NCBI RefSeq assembly: GCF_002797855.1
Contig: NZ_PGFB01000004.1
Location: 488,194 to 552,193, forward strand
DNA: 64,000 bases
Direction of reading: 5' to 3'
Source of the DNA: Compostimonas suwonensis
GTDB lineage: Bacteria; Actinomycetota; Actinomycetes; Actinomycetales; Microbacteriaceae
The notes under the pieces are model-generated. The model did not search any database and was not told where the DNA came from. It saw only the letters and a list, made by a program, of their open reading frames with translations. Below are positions 54,201 to 61,304 of this stretch, piece by piece. The position numbers were made by a program, and so were the translations under genes. Each line of letters starts with the position of its first letter. The first letter of the stretch is position 1.

Positions 54201-57158
54201 GAACCCGTTCGTGCCGCCCGCGCCGCCGATGCTCTGCGTGCCGCCGGTGCCCGAGAGGATCCAGTTCGTGGCGGGCGTGTCGGCGCCGCTGACCTTCTTC
54301 ACGAGCTTGAGGGTCGTGGGCTTCTCGGTGTTGACGAAGAGGCAGTAGACGTCGTCGAGCGCGTTCGCCGTGACGGATGTCGCGGGGGCGTAGCTGCCGT
54401 TGACGCCGACCTTGCACTCGAGCGAGGTCTGCTCGTAGCCGGAGGGGCCGCCCGCCTCGGAGAGCTCGTACTTCTGGCCGGGGAGGATGCTGATCGAGTG
54501 GCCGTTCGGGAAGGCGCCGTCGACGGTGCCGGCGGTCAGGCCGGCCTTCTTCGGGTCGGCGGTGAGCTGCCACTGGCCGGGGGTCGCCGTGCCGCCGTTG
54601 GCGTTGTCGACCTTCTTGATGAGCGTCAGCTTCGCGGTCTGGTTGATCGCGGTGCAGACGGTCGCTTTGCCGAGGGGCACGCTCGGGTTCGAGGTCACGA
54701 CGGTGGTGCCGTCGGTCACGCACTCCCACTGCTTGAGCGTGTAGAGCTTGGTCGCGGCATCCGTCGCAGACTCGGAGAGGCTGTACGCGACGGCCGGGGT
54801 CACGTCGTGCTTGACGCCCGAGGTGCCGGGCGCGAAGTCCTTCGATCCGCTCGGGCCGGTGGCGTCGAGGGTCCAGAGGCTCACGTTCGCGTCGCCTGCA
54901 CCGCCCTCGACCTCCTTCTTCAGCTCGAGGGTGGTCGGGCAGGTGATCGTGTTGACGATCCTGAAGGTGTTGGTGCCCGCAGTGAGGCCGGTCGCGGTCG
55001 CACCGTTGAGCGAGGATCCGCCGTCGACCTTGCTGAAGCTCGCGGTGGGAGTCGTGCATCCCGCGGGGACACCCGTGTAGCTCTCCGACATCGTGACGCC
55101 GCCGCCGATGGAGTACTTGTCGCGGGCGACGCCCCAGTCCTGGTTGCTCGCGCCGGCGGAGCCCGGGCCCGTGAGCTTGAGCTGCGCGGTGAGGCCGAAG
55201 GGGTTGGTGTTCTGCGGCTGGTCGACGCCGTTGACGTTCCAGACCTTGTTGACGACAACCGAGGCGCCGAGCTGCGTGTTGGTCACCGTGCAGTCGATCG
55301 AGTCGCCGACCTTCACCCCCGTGAGGGTGAAGGATGAGGCGTTAGCCACAGGAAGCGCGTCGCCGTTGTTGGCGCAGGCCACCGAGGCGAACTGCCAGCC
55401 GGCCTGGGGAGATTCGGCGATCGTCAGGTTCGCGGTGTCGTCTTTCGCACCGAACTTGAGCTTCCATTCGAGGCTGCCGTCGGTTCCCGTGGCCTGGGCG
55501 CCGTTCGGCGTCAGGTCGCCCGCGCCGTTCAGCGTCGGGGTGAACTGCCAGTTCGCGCCGTTCGCGGTGGAGCCGTCGAGTCGCTTCTCGAGCTTGTGGA
55601 CGGTGACCGGGACCTCACAGGTGATCGACTTCGCGAAGTCGGACAGGAGCGGCTTGAGGTCTTGCCAGCCGGTCTTGAAGTAGTCCGACTGGTTGAGGGA
55701 TGCACCCTCAACGTAGCCGGTGGGCCCCGAGATCGAGCTCAGGTTGCTGTCGCTGAGGTCGTCGCCGATTCCCACCGTGATGACGCGCTTGCCCTTGTCC
55801 TTGATGGCGTTGGCCGAGAAGATCGCCTGTTCGAGCTCACGGAAGTAGGTGTTGCTTCCGGGGCCGGTCGGGCCTGTGCCCGAGAAGGTGGGGTTTCCGT
55901 CGGTGAGCACGACGGCGAGGTCGTAGGAGTCGGCGTTGCCGCTGACCTCCCACAGGCCGCGATCCCAGTTGGTGCCGTTCGACTCGTAGTTCGGCGTGTT
56001 GAAGCTCGCGATGTAGCCGTCGATGCGGGAGTTGAGGGTGTTGAGGTTCGAGTCGATGGGCAGCGCGTTCGGGAAGTTGGAGGTTCCGGCCCGCGGCGAG
56101 AGGTCGCCGAAGGAGTAGAGGGCGACGCTCGAGTTCGTGCCTCGAAGCGCGTCGACGAAGCCTTTCGCCGCGTCTCCCAGCGTTCCCGCCGCGCCGGCGT
56201 TCTTGACCGAACCCGAGAGGTCGAGCAGCAAGGCCACGCGGATACCCGCGTTGCACTGCGGCTGGAGGGTGGGGTTCTTGAGCTTGTTGGCCCACTGGCC
56301 GCTGGTCTGGTAGGCGCTGGACGACGCATCCTGGTCTTCGGGGAGGTCGACCGTGGTGTTGGACTTCAGCTCGGGAGTGCGGTAAGCGTACACGCGTTCG
56401 ACACCGGCGCCCGAACCGCCGGTGCGCAGTGTGTCGATGACGTCGTAGTGCTCGGCTGCGGGGGTTCCCGGAACCGGCTCGAGCTCTTCGACCCAGAACT
56501 GCTTGTTGCGATTGGAACCGCCCGAGTTCGTGTCGGGAACGGAGAAGTAGCAGTAGCCGTTGTCGCCCGCGCCGATCGTGCACTGGGCCCACGCCGCGGT
56601 GAGCGGGGCTCCGGGCTCTCCGTCGTTCTCCGAATGCAGCTGGAAACGCGCGCCCTCCGCATAGCTGTGTGCCACGGCGGTCGCGCCCGATCCGGTGCGC
56701 ACATCACGCTTCGTGATCCTGATGATGGTCGTCGAGTTCGTCGGGGTGACCGCAGCGACCTCGTTGGCGCTCGACGGCGCGATCGTCCGAGCCGACGGGC
56801 CCTCCGTGCCGGGGCCGACGGGGTCGTCGCTCGGAGCGGTGCCGTCCGGTTCGGCGTCCGGAGCCGTCTCCTCGGGGGTCGCCTCGGTCTCGGGGGTCGC
56901 CTCGGGTGTGCTCACCTCGGTCTGCGAGGTCACCTCGGGGGGAGTCTGCCCCTCGTTCCCCTCTGCCGCGAAAGCCGTCGTGGGCAGACCGATGGCCATA
57001 AGAGCGGCTATCGAGACGCTCGCGAGGGCGAGATCGATCCGGCGACGCAGGCGCCTCGCCCGTGGGGCGAGGTCGTTGCGACGAGCGGCGAATCGGTTGC
57101 GGCGCCCATTTCTAGGGGTTTTTGGGCGCACTGAACTACGGGTAAACGAGACGGACAT
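48231..57158 (-). CDS. Giant LPxTG-anchored VWA/repeat surface protein
   Basis: 2975 aa. A Lys/Arg-rich start and hydrophobic core (LALASVSIAALMAIGLPTTAFA) form the signal peptide. An acidic Thr/Pro/Glu stretch precedes a SpaA-like domain (~135-290). A von Willebrand A domain follows (~303-510; LLLDLSGSVKNAG is the MIDAS, with NGTNWDRGL and VVLTDGNP). Then come about nine SpaA-like units (e.g. LTLIKKVDNANGG) and eight ~130-residue DUF11-like units (e.g. GDGTWNVNYTLTVTNP, VYDLSDTP), one classical DUF11 domain, and LPSTGF near residue 2938 with a helix and RRRRNREV tail: a sortase signal. Most units carry a Cys pair. Likely a long adhesin stalk; ligand unknown. No sortase gene is nearby. Confidence 0.9.
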   Translation of the reverse strand: MSVSFTRSSVRPKTPRNGRRNRFAARRNDLAPRARRLRRRIDLALASVSIAALMAIGLPTTAFAAEGNEGQTPPEVTSQTEVSTPEATPETEATPEETAPDAEPDGTAPSDDPVGPGTEGPSARTIAPSSANEVAAVTPTNSTTIIRITKRDVRTGSGATAVAHSYAEGARFQLHSENDGEPGAPLTAAWAQCTIGAGDNGYCYFSVPDTNSGGSNRNKQFWVEELEPVPGTPAAEHYDVIDTLRTGGSGAGVERVYAYRTPELKSNTTVDLPEDQDASSSAYQTSGQWANKLKNPTLQPQCNAGIRVALLLDLSGSVKNAGAAGTLGDAAKGFVDALRGTNSSVALYSFGDLSPRAGTSNFPNALPIDSNLNTLNSRIDGYIASFNTPNYESNGTNWDRGLWEVSGNADSYDLAVVLTDGNPTFSGTGPTGPGSNTYFRELEQAIFSANAIKDKGKRVITVGIGDDLSDSNLSSISGPTGYVEGASLNQSDYFKTGWQDLKPLLSDFAKSITCEVPVTVHKLEKRLDGSTANGANWQFTPTLNGAGDLTPNGAQATGTDGSLEWKLKFGAKDDTANLTIAESPQAGWQFASVACANNGDALPVANASSFTLTGVKVGDSIDCTVTNTQLGASVVVNKVWNVNGVDQPQNTNPFGLTAQLKLTGPGSAGASNQDWGVARDKYSIGGGVTMSESYTGVPAGCTTPTASFSKVDGGSSLNGATATGLTAGTNTFRIVNTITCPTTLELKKEVEGGAGDANVSLWTLDATGPSGSKDFAPGTSGVKHDVTPAVAYSLSESATDAATKLYTLKQWECVTDGTTVVTSNPSVPLGKATVCTAINQTAKLTLIKKVDNANGGTATPGQWQLTADPKKAGLTAGTVDGAFPNGHSISILPGQKYELSEAGGPSGYEQTSLECKVGVNGSYAPATSVTANALDDVYCLFVNTEKPTTLKLVKKVSGADTPATNWILSGTGGTQSIGGAGGTNGFVTVKAGVDFTLSEQPVAGFSGAGEFGHSAWVCDNGYGTLTGGKLPGLAVGQNVTCEITNTLNPVVPTITKTAHDPVANADGSWTIVYDIAVTNPSSVKATDYALSDTLKFGGDIVVNSADVLKPGSTTPVAIAATGANELAAAGTALAPSTTAIYVVTVNATVEPGAFTKTPSTLECLPGSTPAAGGFLNTAVLTHNGTTTPAEDCVEPVVPSFSKTAGDVVDNGDGTWNVNYTLTVTNPSGTTGVVYDLSDTPHALPAGTTLTNATVAPIDSAPAPNAVPAFGPGSPAINTAVVLPASTTHSYTVTLTVAVSSSADPATLVCAPGTSNGIVNDGTVLSGNQTLDDGDCATIPLPKITHTKTLDGPAHQNEDGSWTIGYLVTVTNSGATTGVYDLSDTPAFGAGITALPSSTAVLAPDQPIDWNGVDKTALADERPLAAGATDTYRITANAQIAAGVIGTAAADCSLDAPETGTGFRNVATLTTGGATTEKNACDTPTLPVPEKNTPTVTQQPDGSWNVSYVVDVDNSNGKAAWYSLTDTPNWDGQITIDDWTVTAGAGTPAVTVGSWSDANGVIIPADTPIQIEAGATHSYVVSFTVEVPAGLPTSVTTCDDEAHGKGFINTITLKSGADEPSDTACGDVTDAGTPTVDKTVTSTTQNADGSWTIAYDVTVTGNESYVTKYSLSDTLAYGQGISIVGTPTIVAGAGTPAPAADWNGTSKTQVVSEQTIAAQAVHVYTVTVNASVAAGVTGTPAADCELQDGETGTGFLNTAVLTSGGTEQPAEDCSHPAKPSFTKTIAAGQPVASGNDWSVSYTLTATNTDTEQSLVYDLSDVPAFAPGATVLSRTVTSADATVNTAWNTTNGAAPTTDVVASGVQLPAQAVDVFTVTVVFSIADDADAADLRCATTGDGSGKGLFNGATLSSGDDEFTDDACADIPVKVVVTKSWTIDGTGYANGDQPDGFSAALLLTQQNAPAFGTVYGGYQAGATVNVSETAEVPEGCTLESNGGGTKTLDKELNSYELENVVDCEQNLTLVKKVTPTHGGQALPTQWKLSATGAGRTDSFSGDGQASGTVGQGVDYALAEQGGPAGWTVLTDWTCAAEQGDFTLTGSTVSLGYGADVTCTIENTDVAPKLTLVKEVQPADLDIAPQNWTLSADGPTAVSGVTGDATITDAAVDSGEYTLAEAPVADFPYSDEFTASAWECTDVDGAVLVENATLHLGPGDDVTCVITNTAKAAVPAIEKTVSSTTQNADGTWSVVYDITVTNQSNVVPLAYDLDDSPVTTFGTGITINSLSATGPGNGVATWTGAGDHTALATGQALAAGGVDDYTVTVTATVAASAFDNGTAECLPGDNGVTAGGFRNAATVTLADGSNGQTATDCSEPARTTVEKTNVGTPQLVDGKWVVNYAITVTNASAQDLYYDLSDTPALPAGATVTAYAATGPDGPIPGWAGGVLADDVVIAHAGEAPTVHDYTVTLTVDVAALADVTTAQCETGTPGHGFDNEATMTNGTVEYSDDACQDIPVGRLTIVKNVDNSQFDGLDLGDNVLGQPSDWMLTATGGPVIVAGLGKTDGQGITRIVPTGDYALNEATASDNPLLGFYTASAWSCDDQDATVATVPLGGDVTCTITNTGHPVDLAITKTSGGETAEGAAVPTDENDRYQYTFTIQNLGEVAAPNTVVSDEIPVTIAVDPTTYAVPDGWTVTLDGADANGFGGVLTLSKTEPFEAGGQAEFTFWVTTAATLPRENGDPEGKILDILNTAVVTSDGVEKDPSNNESTSVTPVKSIAVSAQGVCLANTPYLQYTVTPYNTQNIDPLDIDLIWWTQNGYELRDPSIPASDVAAILANGAKVVNPIAIPEGWQDGDPITGEQLWPGAVVDDQGVTVGWPGWRQLPNGRWVLDPADPNYDLRSSAVTEVRLNPTTAGTVVYPPADPNCDPNPVNAATPAGGLPSTGFTGSWMGPLGFALLGLGVLLTVVVLIRRRRNREV

Positions 57159-57245
57159 TCGGGTATGCCAAATCTGTTGGATGCTAGGGTTCAGCCAAAT
57201 TTCGGGTAAGGCCTGCTCAGTTCGGGTCCGAGCCTGGCCAGTATG

Positions 57246-57261
57246 TCAGAAAAGTTTCTGA
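57246..57261. promoter_or_regulatory. 16-bp perfect dyad between divergent genes
   Basis: TCAGAAA-AG-TTTCTGA, a 7-bp inverted repeat with a 2-nt centre, about 90 bp from the surface-protein start and 107 bp from the BrkB start. Possible operator for either gene. On the minus strand, TTACCC and TAGCAT with 17-nt spacing (about 57182-57210) could be the surface-protein promoter. Confidence 0.4.
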
Positions 57262-57355
57262 TGAGGAAGCCTCAACGCCAAAACGACGAACGAACAATTG
57301 CGATGTCCCCGATCGGCGAGGAAATCAAGCCCCCGCGGCGCCCGCGGCTGATCGA

Positions 57356-57361
57356 TAGGCT
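57356..57361 (+). promoter_or_regulatory. -10 box for leaderless brkB-family gene
   Basis: TAGGCT is 6 nt before ATG 57368. The intervening GAGGGG touches the ATG and so cannot serve as a normally spaced Shine-Dalgarno sequence. Confidence 0.45.
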
Positions 57362-57367
57362 GAGGGG

Positions 57368-58537
57368 ATGACCGAGGGGAAACAGCCCGGACGACCGGGG
57401 GTCATCGCGCGGACGGTCGGATGGGTCATGTCGCTGCGCCCGGTGCGCGTCTTCACGCACTACACCGACATCAACGGCAATCTGCTCGCCTCCGGCATGT
57501 CGTACCAGGCCGTCTTCGCCGTCTTCGCCGCGATCTTCGTCGCCTTCTCGATCGCGGGGTTCTGGCTCATCGCCAACCCCGAGATCGAGAACGCCCTCCT
57601 CGACATCATCAACCGCACGATCCCCGGGCTGATCGGCGACGACGGCATCATCAAGCCCGAGCAGCTCGACGGGCTCTCGACGGCCCTCGGCTGGACGGGC
57701 GTCATCGCCCTCGTCGGCCTGCTCTGGACGGCGCTCGGCTGGCTCTCCTTTCTGCGCCTCGCGATCCGGGCCATCTTCGGCATGCCCAAGGACACCACGA
57801 ACTTCGTGCTGGCGAAGGCCGTCGATCTGGGCCTGGGCGTCGCCTTCGGCCTCGTGCTCGCCATCTCGGCGGTTCTGTCCGTCGTCACCACCCAGCTCCT
57901 CAACTGGCTGCTGGGACTCATCGGCATCGACGACTCCGTCGGCGGCCTCGTGGCCGGGCGGTTCACCGGCCTCCTCATCGTGTTCGTGATCAACACTCTC
58001 GTGCTGGCCGTGATGTTCCGGGTGCTCTCCCGGGTCGCGATCCCCCTGCGCCGTCTCCTCGTCGGGGCCCTTCTCGGCGGCCTCGCGCTCGGCGCCATCC
58101 AGGTCCTCGGCGGCCTCCTGCTCGGCGGCGCCTCGAGAAATCCTCTGCTCGCGAGCTTCGCCGTCTTCATCGGGCTTCTCATCTGGTTCAACCTCGTGAG
58201 CACCATCACCCTGCTCGCGGCGTCGTGGATCGCCGTCGGAATGCAGGATGCCGGCATCTCGCCCCTCGAGCTGAGCGACGAGGAGCGTGCCGCCACCCGG
58301 GCCGCCCAGGAGCACGAGGCCCGGCTCGTGGTCGCGCGCGCCGAGCTGCGCGACGCCCAGGCCGCCTACGACCGGGCCCGAGGGTTCCGGCGGCTGCGCA
58401 CGGGACGCCGGCTCGAACGGGCCCGCGCCGCTCTCGAGGAGCTCGACCCCGAGACATCCCAGCAGGACGACGCCTCCGGGCGACCGGGCGCCTCGGGCAC
58501 AGGAGGGGACTCCCGGGTGTCGGAGGCCTCCCGGTAG
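57368..58537 (+). CDS. YihY/BrkB family membrane protein
   Basis: 389 aa. Six main hydrophobic helices, starting [30 protein letters not shown] (shown in part), with the family motif region around [17 protein letters not shown] and the helices [16 protein letters not shown] and [29 protein letters not shown] long, charged helical C-terminus (residues ~300-389, [20 protein letters not shown]...) may be a cytoplasmic coiled coil. Family members were called RNase BN or serum-resistance proteins in the past, but their function is unsettled; transport is likely. Its stop codon is inside the -10 box of xthA. Confidence 0.85.
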   Translation: MTEGKQPGRPGVIARTVGWVMSLRPVRVFTHYTDINGNLLASGMSYQAVFAVFAAIFVAFSIAGFWLIANPEIENALLDIINRTIPGLIGDDGIIKPEQLDGLSTALGWTGVIALVGLLWTALGWLSFLRLAIRAIFGMPKDTTNFVLAKAVDLGLGVAFGLVLAISAVLSVVTTQLLNWLLGLIGIDDSVGGLVAGRFTGLLIVFVINTLVLAVMFRVLSRVAIPLRRLLVGALLGGLALGAIQVLGGLLLGGASRNPLLASFAVFIGLLIWFNLVSTITLLAASWIAVGMQDAGISPLELSDEERAATRAAQEHEARLVVARAELRDAQAAYDRARGFRRLRTGRRLERARAALEELDPETSQQDDASGRPGASGTGGDSRVSEASR

Positions 58538-58540
58538 AAT
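58535..58540 (+). promoter_or_regulatory. -10 box for leaderless xthA
   Basis: TAGAAT, 5 of 6 with the consensus, ends 6 nt before ATG 58547; it overlaps the preceding stop codon. Confidence 0.55.
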
Positions 58541-58546
58541 CCGATC

Positions 58547-59392
58547 ATGCCTCCGTCGTCATCGAAACCGCTCCGCATCGCCTCCGTCAACACCAACGGC
58601 GTCCGGGCCGCATACCGCAAGGGCATGGGCGACTGGCTCGCCCGGCGCGACGTCGACATCCTCGCCATTCAAGAGGTGCGGGCGTCGACCGACGACCTCG
58701 TGGGGCTGCTCGGCGAGGAGTGGAACATCCTCCACGACCCCGCGACGGCCAAGGGCCGCGCCGGCGTCGCGCTCGCGAGCCGGTCGAAGGCCGCCATCCA
58801 CCGGGTCGAGCTCGGCCCCGACGACTTCGACAGCGCCGGGCGCTGGCTCGAAGCAGACTTCGACGTCGACGGCACGATCGTGACCGTCGTGAGCACCTAC
58901 GTGAACTCGGGCGAGGCAGACACCCCCAAGCAGGTCGAGAAGTACAAGTTCCTCGACGCGATGCTCGAGCGGCTGCCCGAGCTCGCCGAGCACAACGAGC
59001 GCGCACTCATCGTCGGCGACCTCAACGTGGGCCACCGTACGCTCGACATCAAGAACTGGCGCGGCAACGTCAAGCGCGCCGGTTTCCTGCCCGAAGAGCG
59101 GGCCTACTTCGACAAGTTCGTCGGGGCCGAAGACGAGGCCGACTACAACAACGGCGCCGGCCTCGGCTGGATCGACATCGGCCGCAAGGTCGCCGGCGAG
59201 GTCGAAGGCCCCTACACCTGGTGGTCGCAGCGCGGGCAGGCGTTCGACAACGACACCGGATGGCGCATCGACTACCACCTCGCGACCCCGAAGCTCGCGG
59301 CATCCGTCGTGAACTACACGATCGATCGCGCAGCCGCCTACGACGAGCGATGGTCCGACCACGCTCCCGTCGTCGTCGACTACGCCCTCTGA
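58547..59392 (+). CDS. xthA: Exodeoxyribonuclease III (AP endonuclease)
   Basis: 281 aa, ExoIII-type endonuclease/exonuclease/phosphatase fold. Cuts DNA 5' to abasic sites and trims 3' ends in base-excision repair. [23 protein letters not shown] (metal-binding Glu), VSTYVNSGE (Tyr), [17 protein letters not shown] (catalytic Asp/Asn), [10 protein letters not shown]...[10 protein letters not shown] and [13 protein letters not shown] (catalytic His) complete the active site. Together with trpS and the HAD gene it forms a rightward group; its own promoter may overlap the end of the brkB-family gene. Confidence 0.94.
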   Translation: MPPSSSKPLRIASVNTNGVRAAYRKGMGDWLARRDVDILAIQEVRASTDDLVGLLGEEWNILHDPATAKGRAGVALASRSKAAIHRVELGPDDFDSAGRWLEADFDVDGTIVTVVSTYVNSGEADTPKQVEKYKFLDAMLERLPELAEHNERALIVGDLNVGHRTLDIKNWRGNVKRAGFLPEERAYFDKFVGAEDEADYNNGAGLGWIDIGRKVAGEVEGPYTWWSQRGQAFDNDTGWRIDYHLATPKLAASVVNYTIDRAAAYDERWSDHAPVVVDYAL

Positions 59393-59421
59393 TCCGTTCA
59401 CGAACCGAAAGCCCTCCCCTC

Positions 59422-60429
59422 ATGACGAACAAACCACGCCTGTACTCGGGCATGCAGCCGTCCTCCGACTCCCTGCAGATCGGCAACTACATCGGCGCGC
59501 TGCTCAGCTGGAAGCGGATGCAGGAGGAATGCGACGCCCTCTTCTCCATCGTCGACCTGCACGCCATCACGGTTCCGCAGGATCCGGCCCAGCTGCGCGA
59601 GAACACCCGCCGCACGGCGGCACAGTACATCGCGGCCGGCATCGACCCGTCGCGCTCGACGCTCTACGTGCAGTCCCACGTTCCCGCCCACGCCGAGCTC
59701 GCCTGGGTGCTCAACACGATCACGGGCTTCGGCGAGGCCGGGCGTATGACCCAGTTCAAAGACAAGTCGGCCAAGCAGGGAGCCGACGCCGCGTCGGTCG
59801 GGCTCTTCGCCTACCCCGTGCTCATGGCCGCCGACATCCTGCTCTATCGCACCGAGGTCGTTCCGGTCGGCGAAGACCAGCGGCAGCACATCGAGCTCAC
59901 CCGCGACCTCGCGACACGCTTCAACTCGCGCTTCGGCGACACCTTCGTGCTGCCCGAGGCGCGTATCCTCACCGAGACCGCGAAGATCTACGACCTGCAG
60001 AACCCCACCGCGAAGATGTCGAAGTCGGCCGAGTCGCACGCGGGCGTGATCTGGCTGCTCGACGAGCCCTCCGTCACCGCGAAGAAGATCATGCGCGCCG
60101 TCACCGACGACGACGCCTCGGTGCGTTTCGACCGCGAGGCCAAGCCGGGTGTCTCGAATCTGCTCTCGATCTACTCGGTGCTCTCGGAGCGCAGCGTCGA
60201 CTCGATCGAAGACGAGTTCGCCGCGAGCGGCTACGGCGCCTTCAAGAAGGGCCTCGCCGAGCTCGTCGTCTCGGTCTTCGAGCCGATCCGCGCCCGCACG
60301 CTCGAGATGCTCGACGACCCGGCCGAGCTCGACAGGATCCTCGCGGGCAACGCGGCACGCGCGCAGGAGATCGCCGATCAGACCCTCCAGACCGTCTACG
60401 ACCGCATCGGCCTGCTGCGCCGGGGCTGA
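59422..60429 (+). CDS. trpS: Tryptophanyl-tRNA synthetase
   Basis: 335 aa, class I aminoacyl-tRNA synthetase. Charges tRNA-Trp with tryptophan using [30 protein letters not shown] holds the HIGH-equivalent (here QIGN), [20 protein letters not shown] binds tryptophan, and [15 protein letters not shown] is the KMSKS loop. Length fits the bacterial enzyme. ATG 59422 is 29 bp after xthA. No T-box-like leader is visible. It is followed by a HAD phosphatase at short distance. Confidence 0.95.
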   Translation: MTNKPRLYSGMQPSSDSLQIGNYIGALLSWKRMQEECDALFSIVDLHAITVPQDPAQLRENTRRTAAQYIAAGIDPSRSTLYVQSHVPAHAELAWVLNTITGFGEAGRMTQFKDKSAKQGADAASVGLFAYPVLMAADILLYRTEVVPVGEDQRQHIELTRDLATRFNSRFGDTFVLPEARILTETAKIYDLQNPTAKMSKSAESHAGVIWLLDEPSVTAKKIMRAVTDDDASVRFDREAKPGVSNLLSIYSVLSERSVDSIEDEFAASGYGAFKKGLAELVVSVFEPIRARTLEMLDDPAELDRILAGNAARAQEIADQTLQTVYDRIGLLRRG

Positions 60430-60458
60430 GCGGGCCGGGCTGCAGACGGGGTGATGCT

Positions 60459-61196
60459 GTGAGCAGGCCACGGGTCGTCCTCTTCGACCTCGACGACACG
60501 CTCTTCGCCCATCGGGAGGCCGTCGACGCGGGCATCGTGAGCTATCTCGGCGAGCTCGGCGGCGCCTACGCGGGGGCGGACGCGTCCGGCTCAGTCGCGC
60601 TCTGGAACAGCCTCGAAGAGCAGCATTACCACTCCTATCTCGCCGGCGAGCTCGACTTCGAGGGCCAGCGGCGGGCCCGCGCGCGCGACTTCGCGGCGAG
60701 CCTCGGCGTCGAGCTGGCTGATGCCGAGGCGAGCGACTGGTTCCAGAGCTACCTCGCGCACTACCGCGGCGGCTGGCGACTGCACGACGACGCGCTGCCC
60801 GCGCTCGACGCGCTCGTCGAGGCCGATGCCGCCGTGCGCTTCGGCCTGATCACGAACGGCGAGCTCGGCTACCAGCTCGGCAAGATCGAACGGGTCGCGA
60901 TCGGCCCGCGCCTCGAGCACATCGTGGCCTCGGGAGAGCTGGGCGTGACCAAGCCCGACCGCCGGATCTTCGAACACGCCGTCGCGCTGTTCGGAGTCGA
61001 CCCGAGCACGGCGGTGTACGTGGGAGACCGGCTGCGCACCGACGCGATCGGGGCCGCGCACGCCGGCCTCGCGGGCGTGTGGATCAACCGGCGCGGAGTC
61101 GAGCCGTCAGCCGACGAGCGGGCGGATGCCGCGGCCGCCGGCGTGCAGCGGATCGCGAGCCTCTCCGAGCTCCCCGCACTGCTCGCCAGGCTCTGA
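60459..61196 (+). CDS. HAD-superfamily hydrolase
   Basis: 245 aa. Start GTG 60459, 29 bp after trpS. All four HAD motifs are present: VVLFDLDDTLF (nucleophile and acid Asp), GLITNGELG (Thr), GVTKPDRRIFEHA (Lys) and YVGDRLRTDAIGAAHAG (acidic metal site). A helical cap between motifs I and II (residues ~20-110) suggests a C1-capped phosphatase acting on a small phosphorylated metabolite; the YjjG/HAD-IA type nucleotidase is possible but unproven. Co-transcribed with trpS; ended by the hairpin at 61255. Confidence 0.85.
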   Translation: MSRPRVVLFDLDDTLFAHREAVDAGIVSYLGELGGAYAGADASGSVALWNSLEEQHYHSYLAGELDFEGQRRARARDFAASLGVELADAEASDWFQSYLAHYRGGWRLHDDALPALDALVEADAAVRFGLITNGELGYQLGKIERVAIGPRLEHIVASGELGVTKPDRRIFEHAVALFGVDPSTAVYVGDRLRTDAIGAAHAGLAGVWINRRGVEPSADERADAAAAGVQRIASLSELPALLARL

Positions 61197-61254
61197 GCCC
61201 GACGTCCTTCCCCGTGAGCCGCCGGGAGAACGACGGAGCGACCGGGGAAGACGA

Positions 61255-61286
61255 TCGGGGCGGGCACCTGCTGGTGCCCGCCCCGA
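61255..61286. terminator. Bidirectional terminator hairpin, 14-bp stem
   Basis: TCGGGGCGGGCACC (61255-61268), loop TGCT, perfect inverse to 61286. Shared by the convergent HAD and phosphatase genes (stops at 61196 and 61305). T-runs are poor on both sides. Confidence 0.72.
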
Positions 61287-61304
61287 CCTGCTCGTGCCGT
61301 TCGC

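Noticed and set aside
48156..55337. A 2393-codon open frame antisense to the giant surface protein
   Set aside because: It arises from GC-rich codon phasing opposite a repeat-rich gene. Its product is Arg/Gly/Val-rich low-complexity text with no domain, and the opposite frame has clear domains, signal peptide and sortase motif.
57283..57300. AAAACGACGAAC as a further copy of the 83-bp repeat
   Set aside because: Only the first 9-10 nt resemble the arm, and no inverted partner lies at the right distance.
59393..59421. T-box or trp attenuator before trpS
   Set aside because: Only 29 bp separate trpS from xthA; there is no room and no conserved T-box motif.
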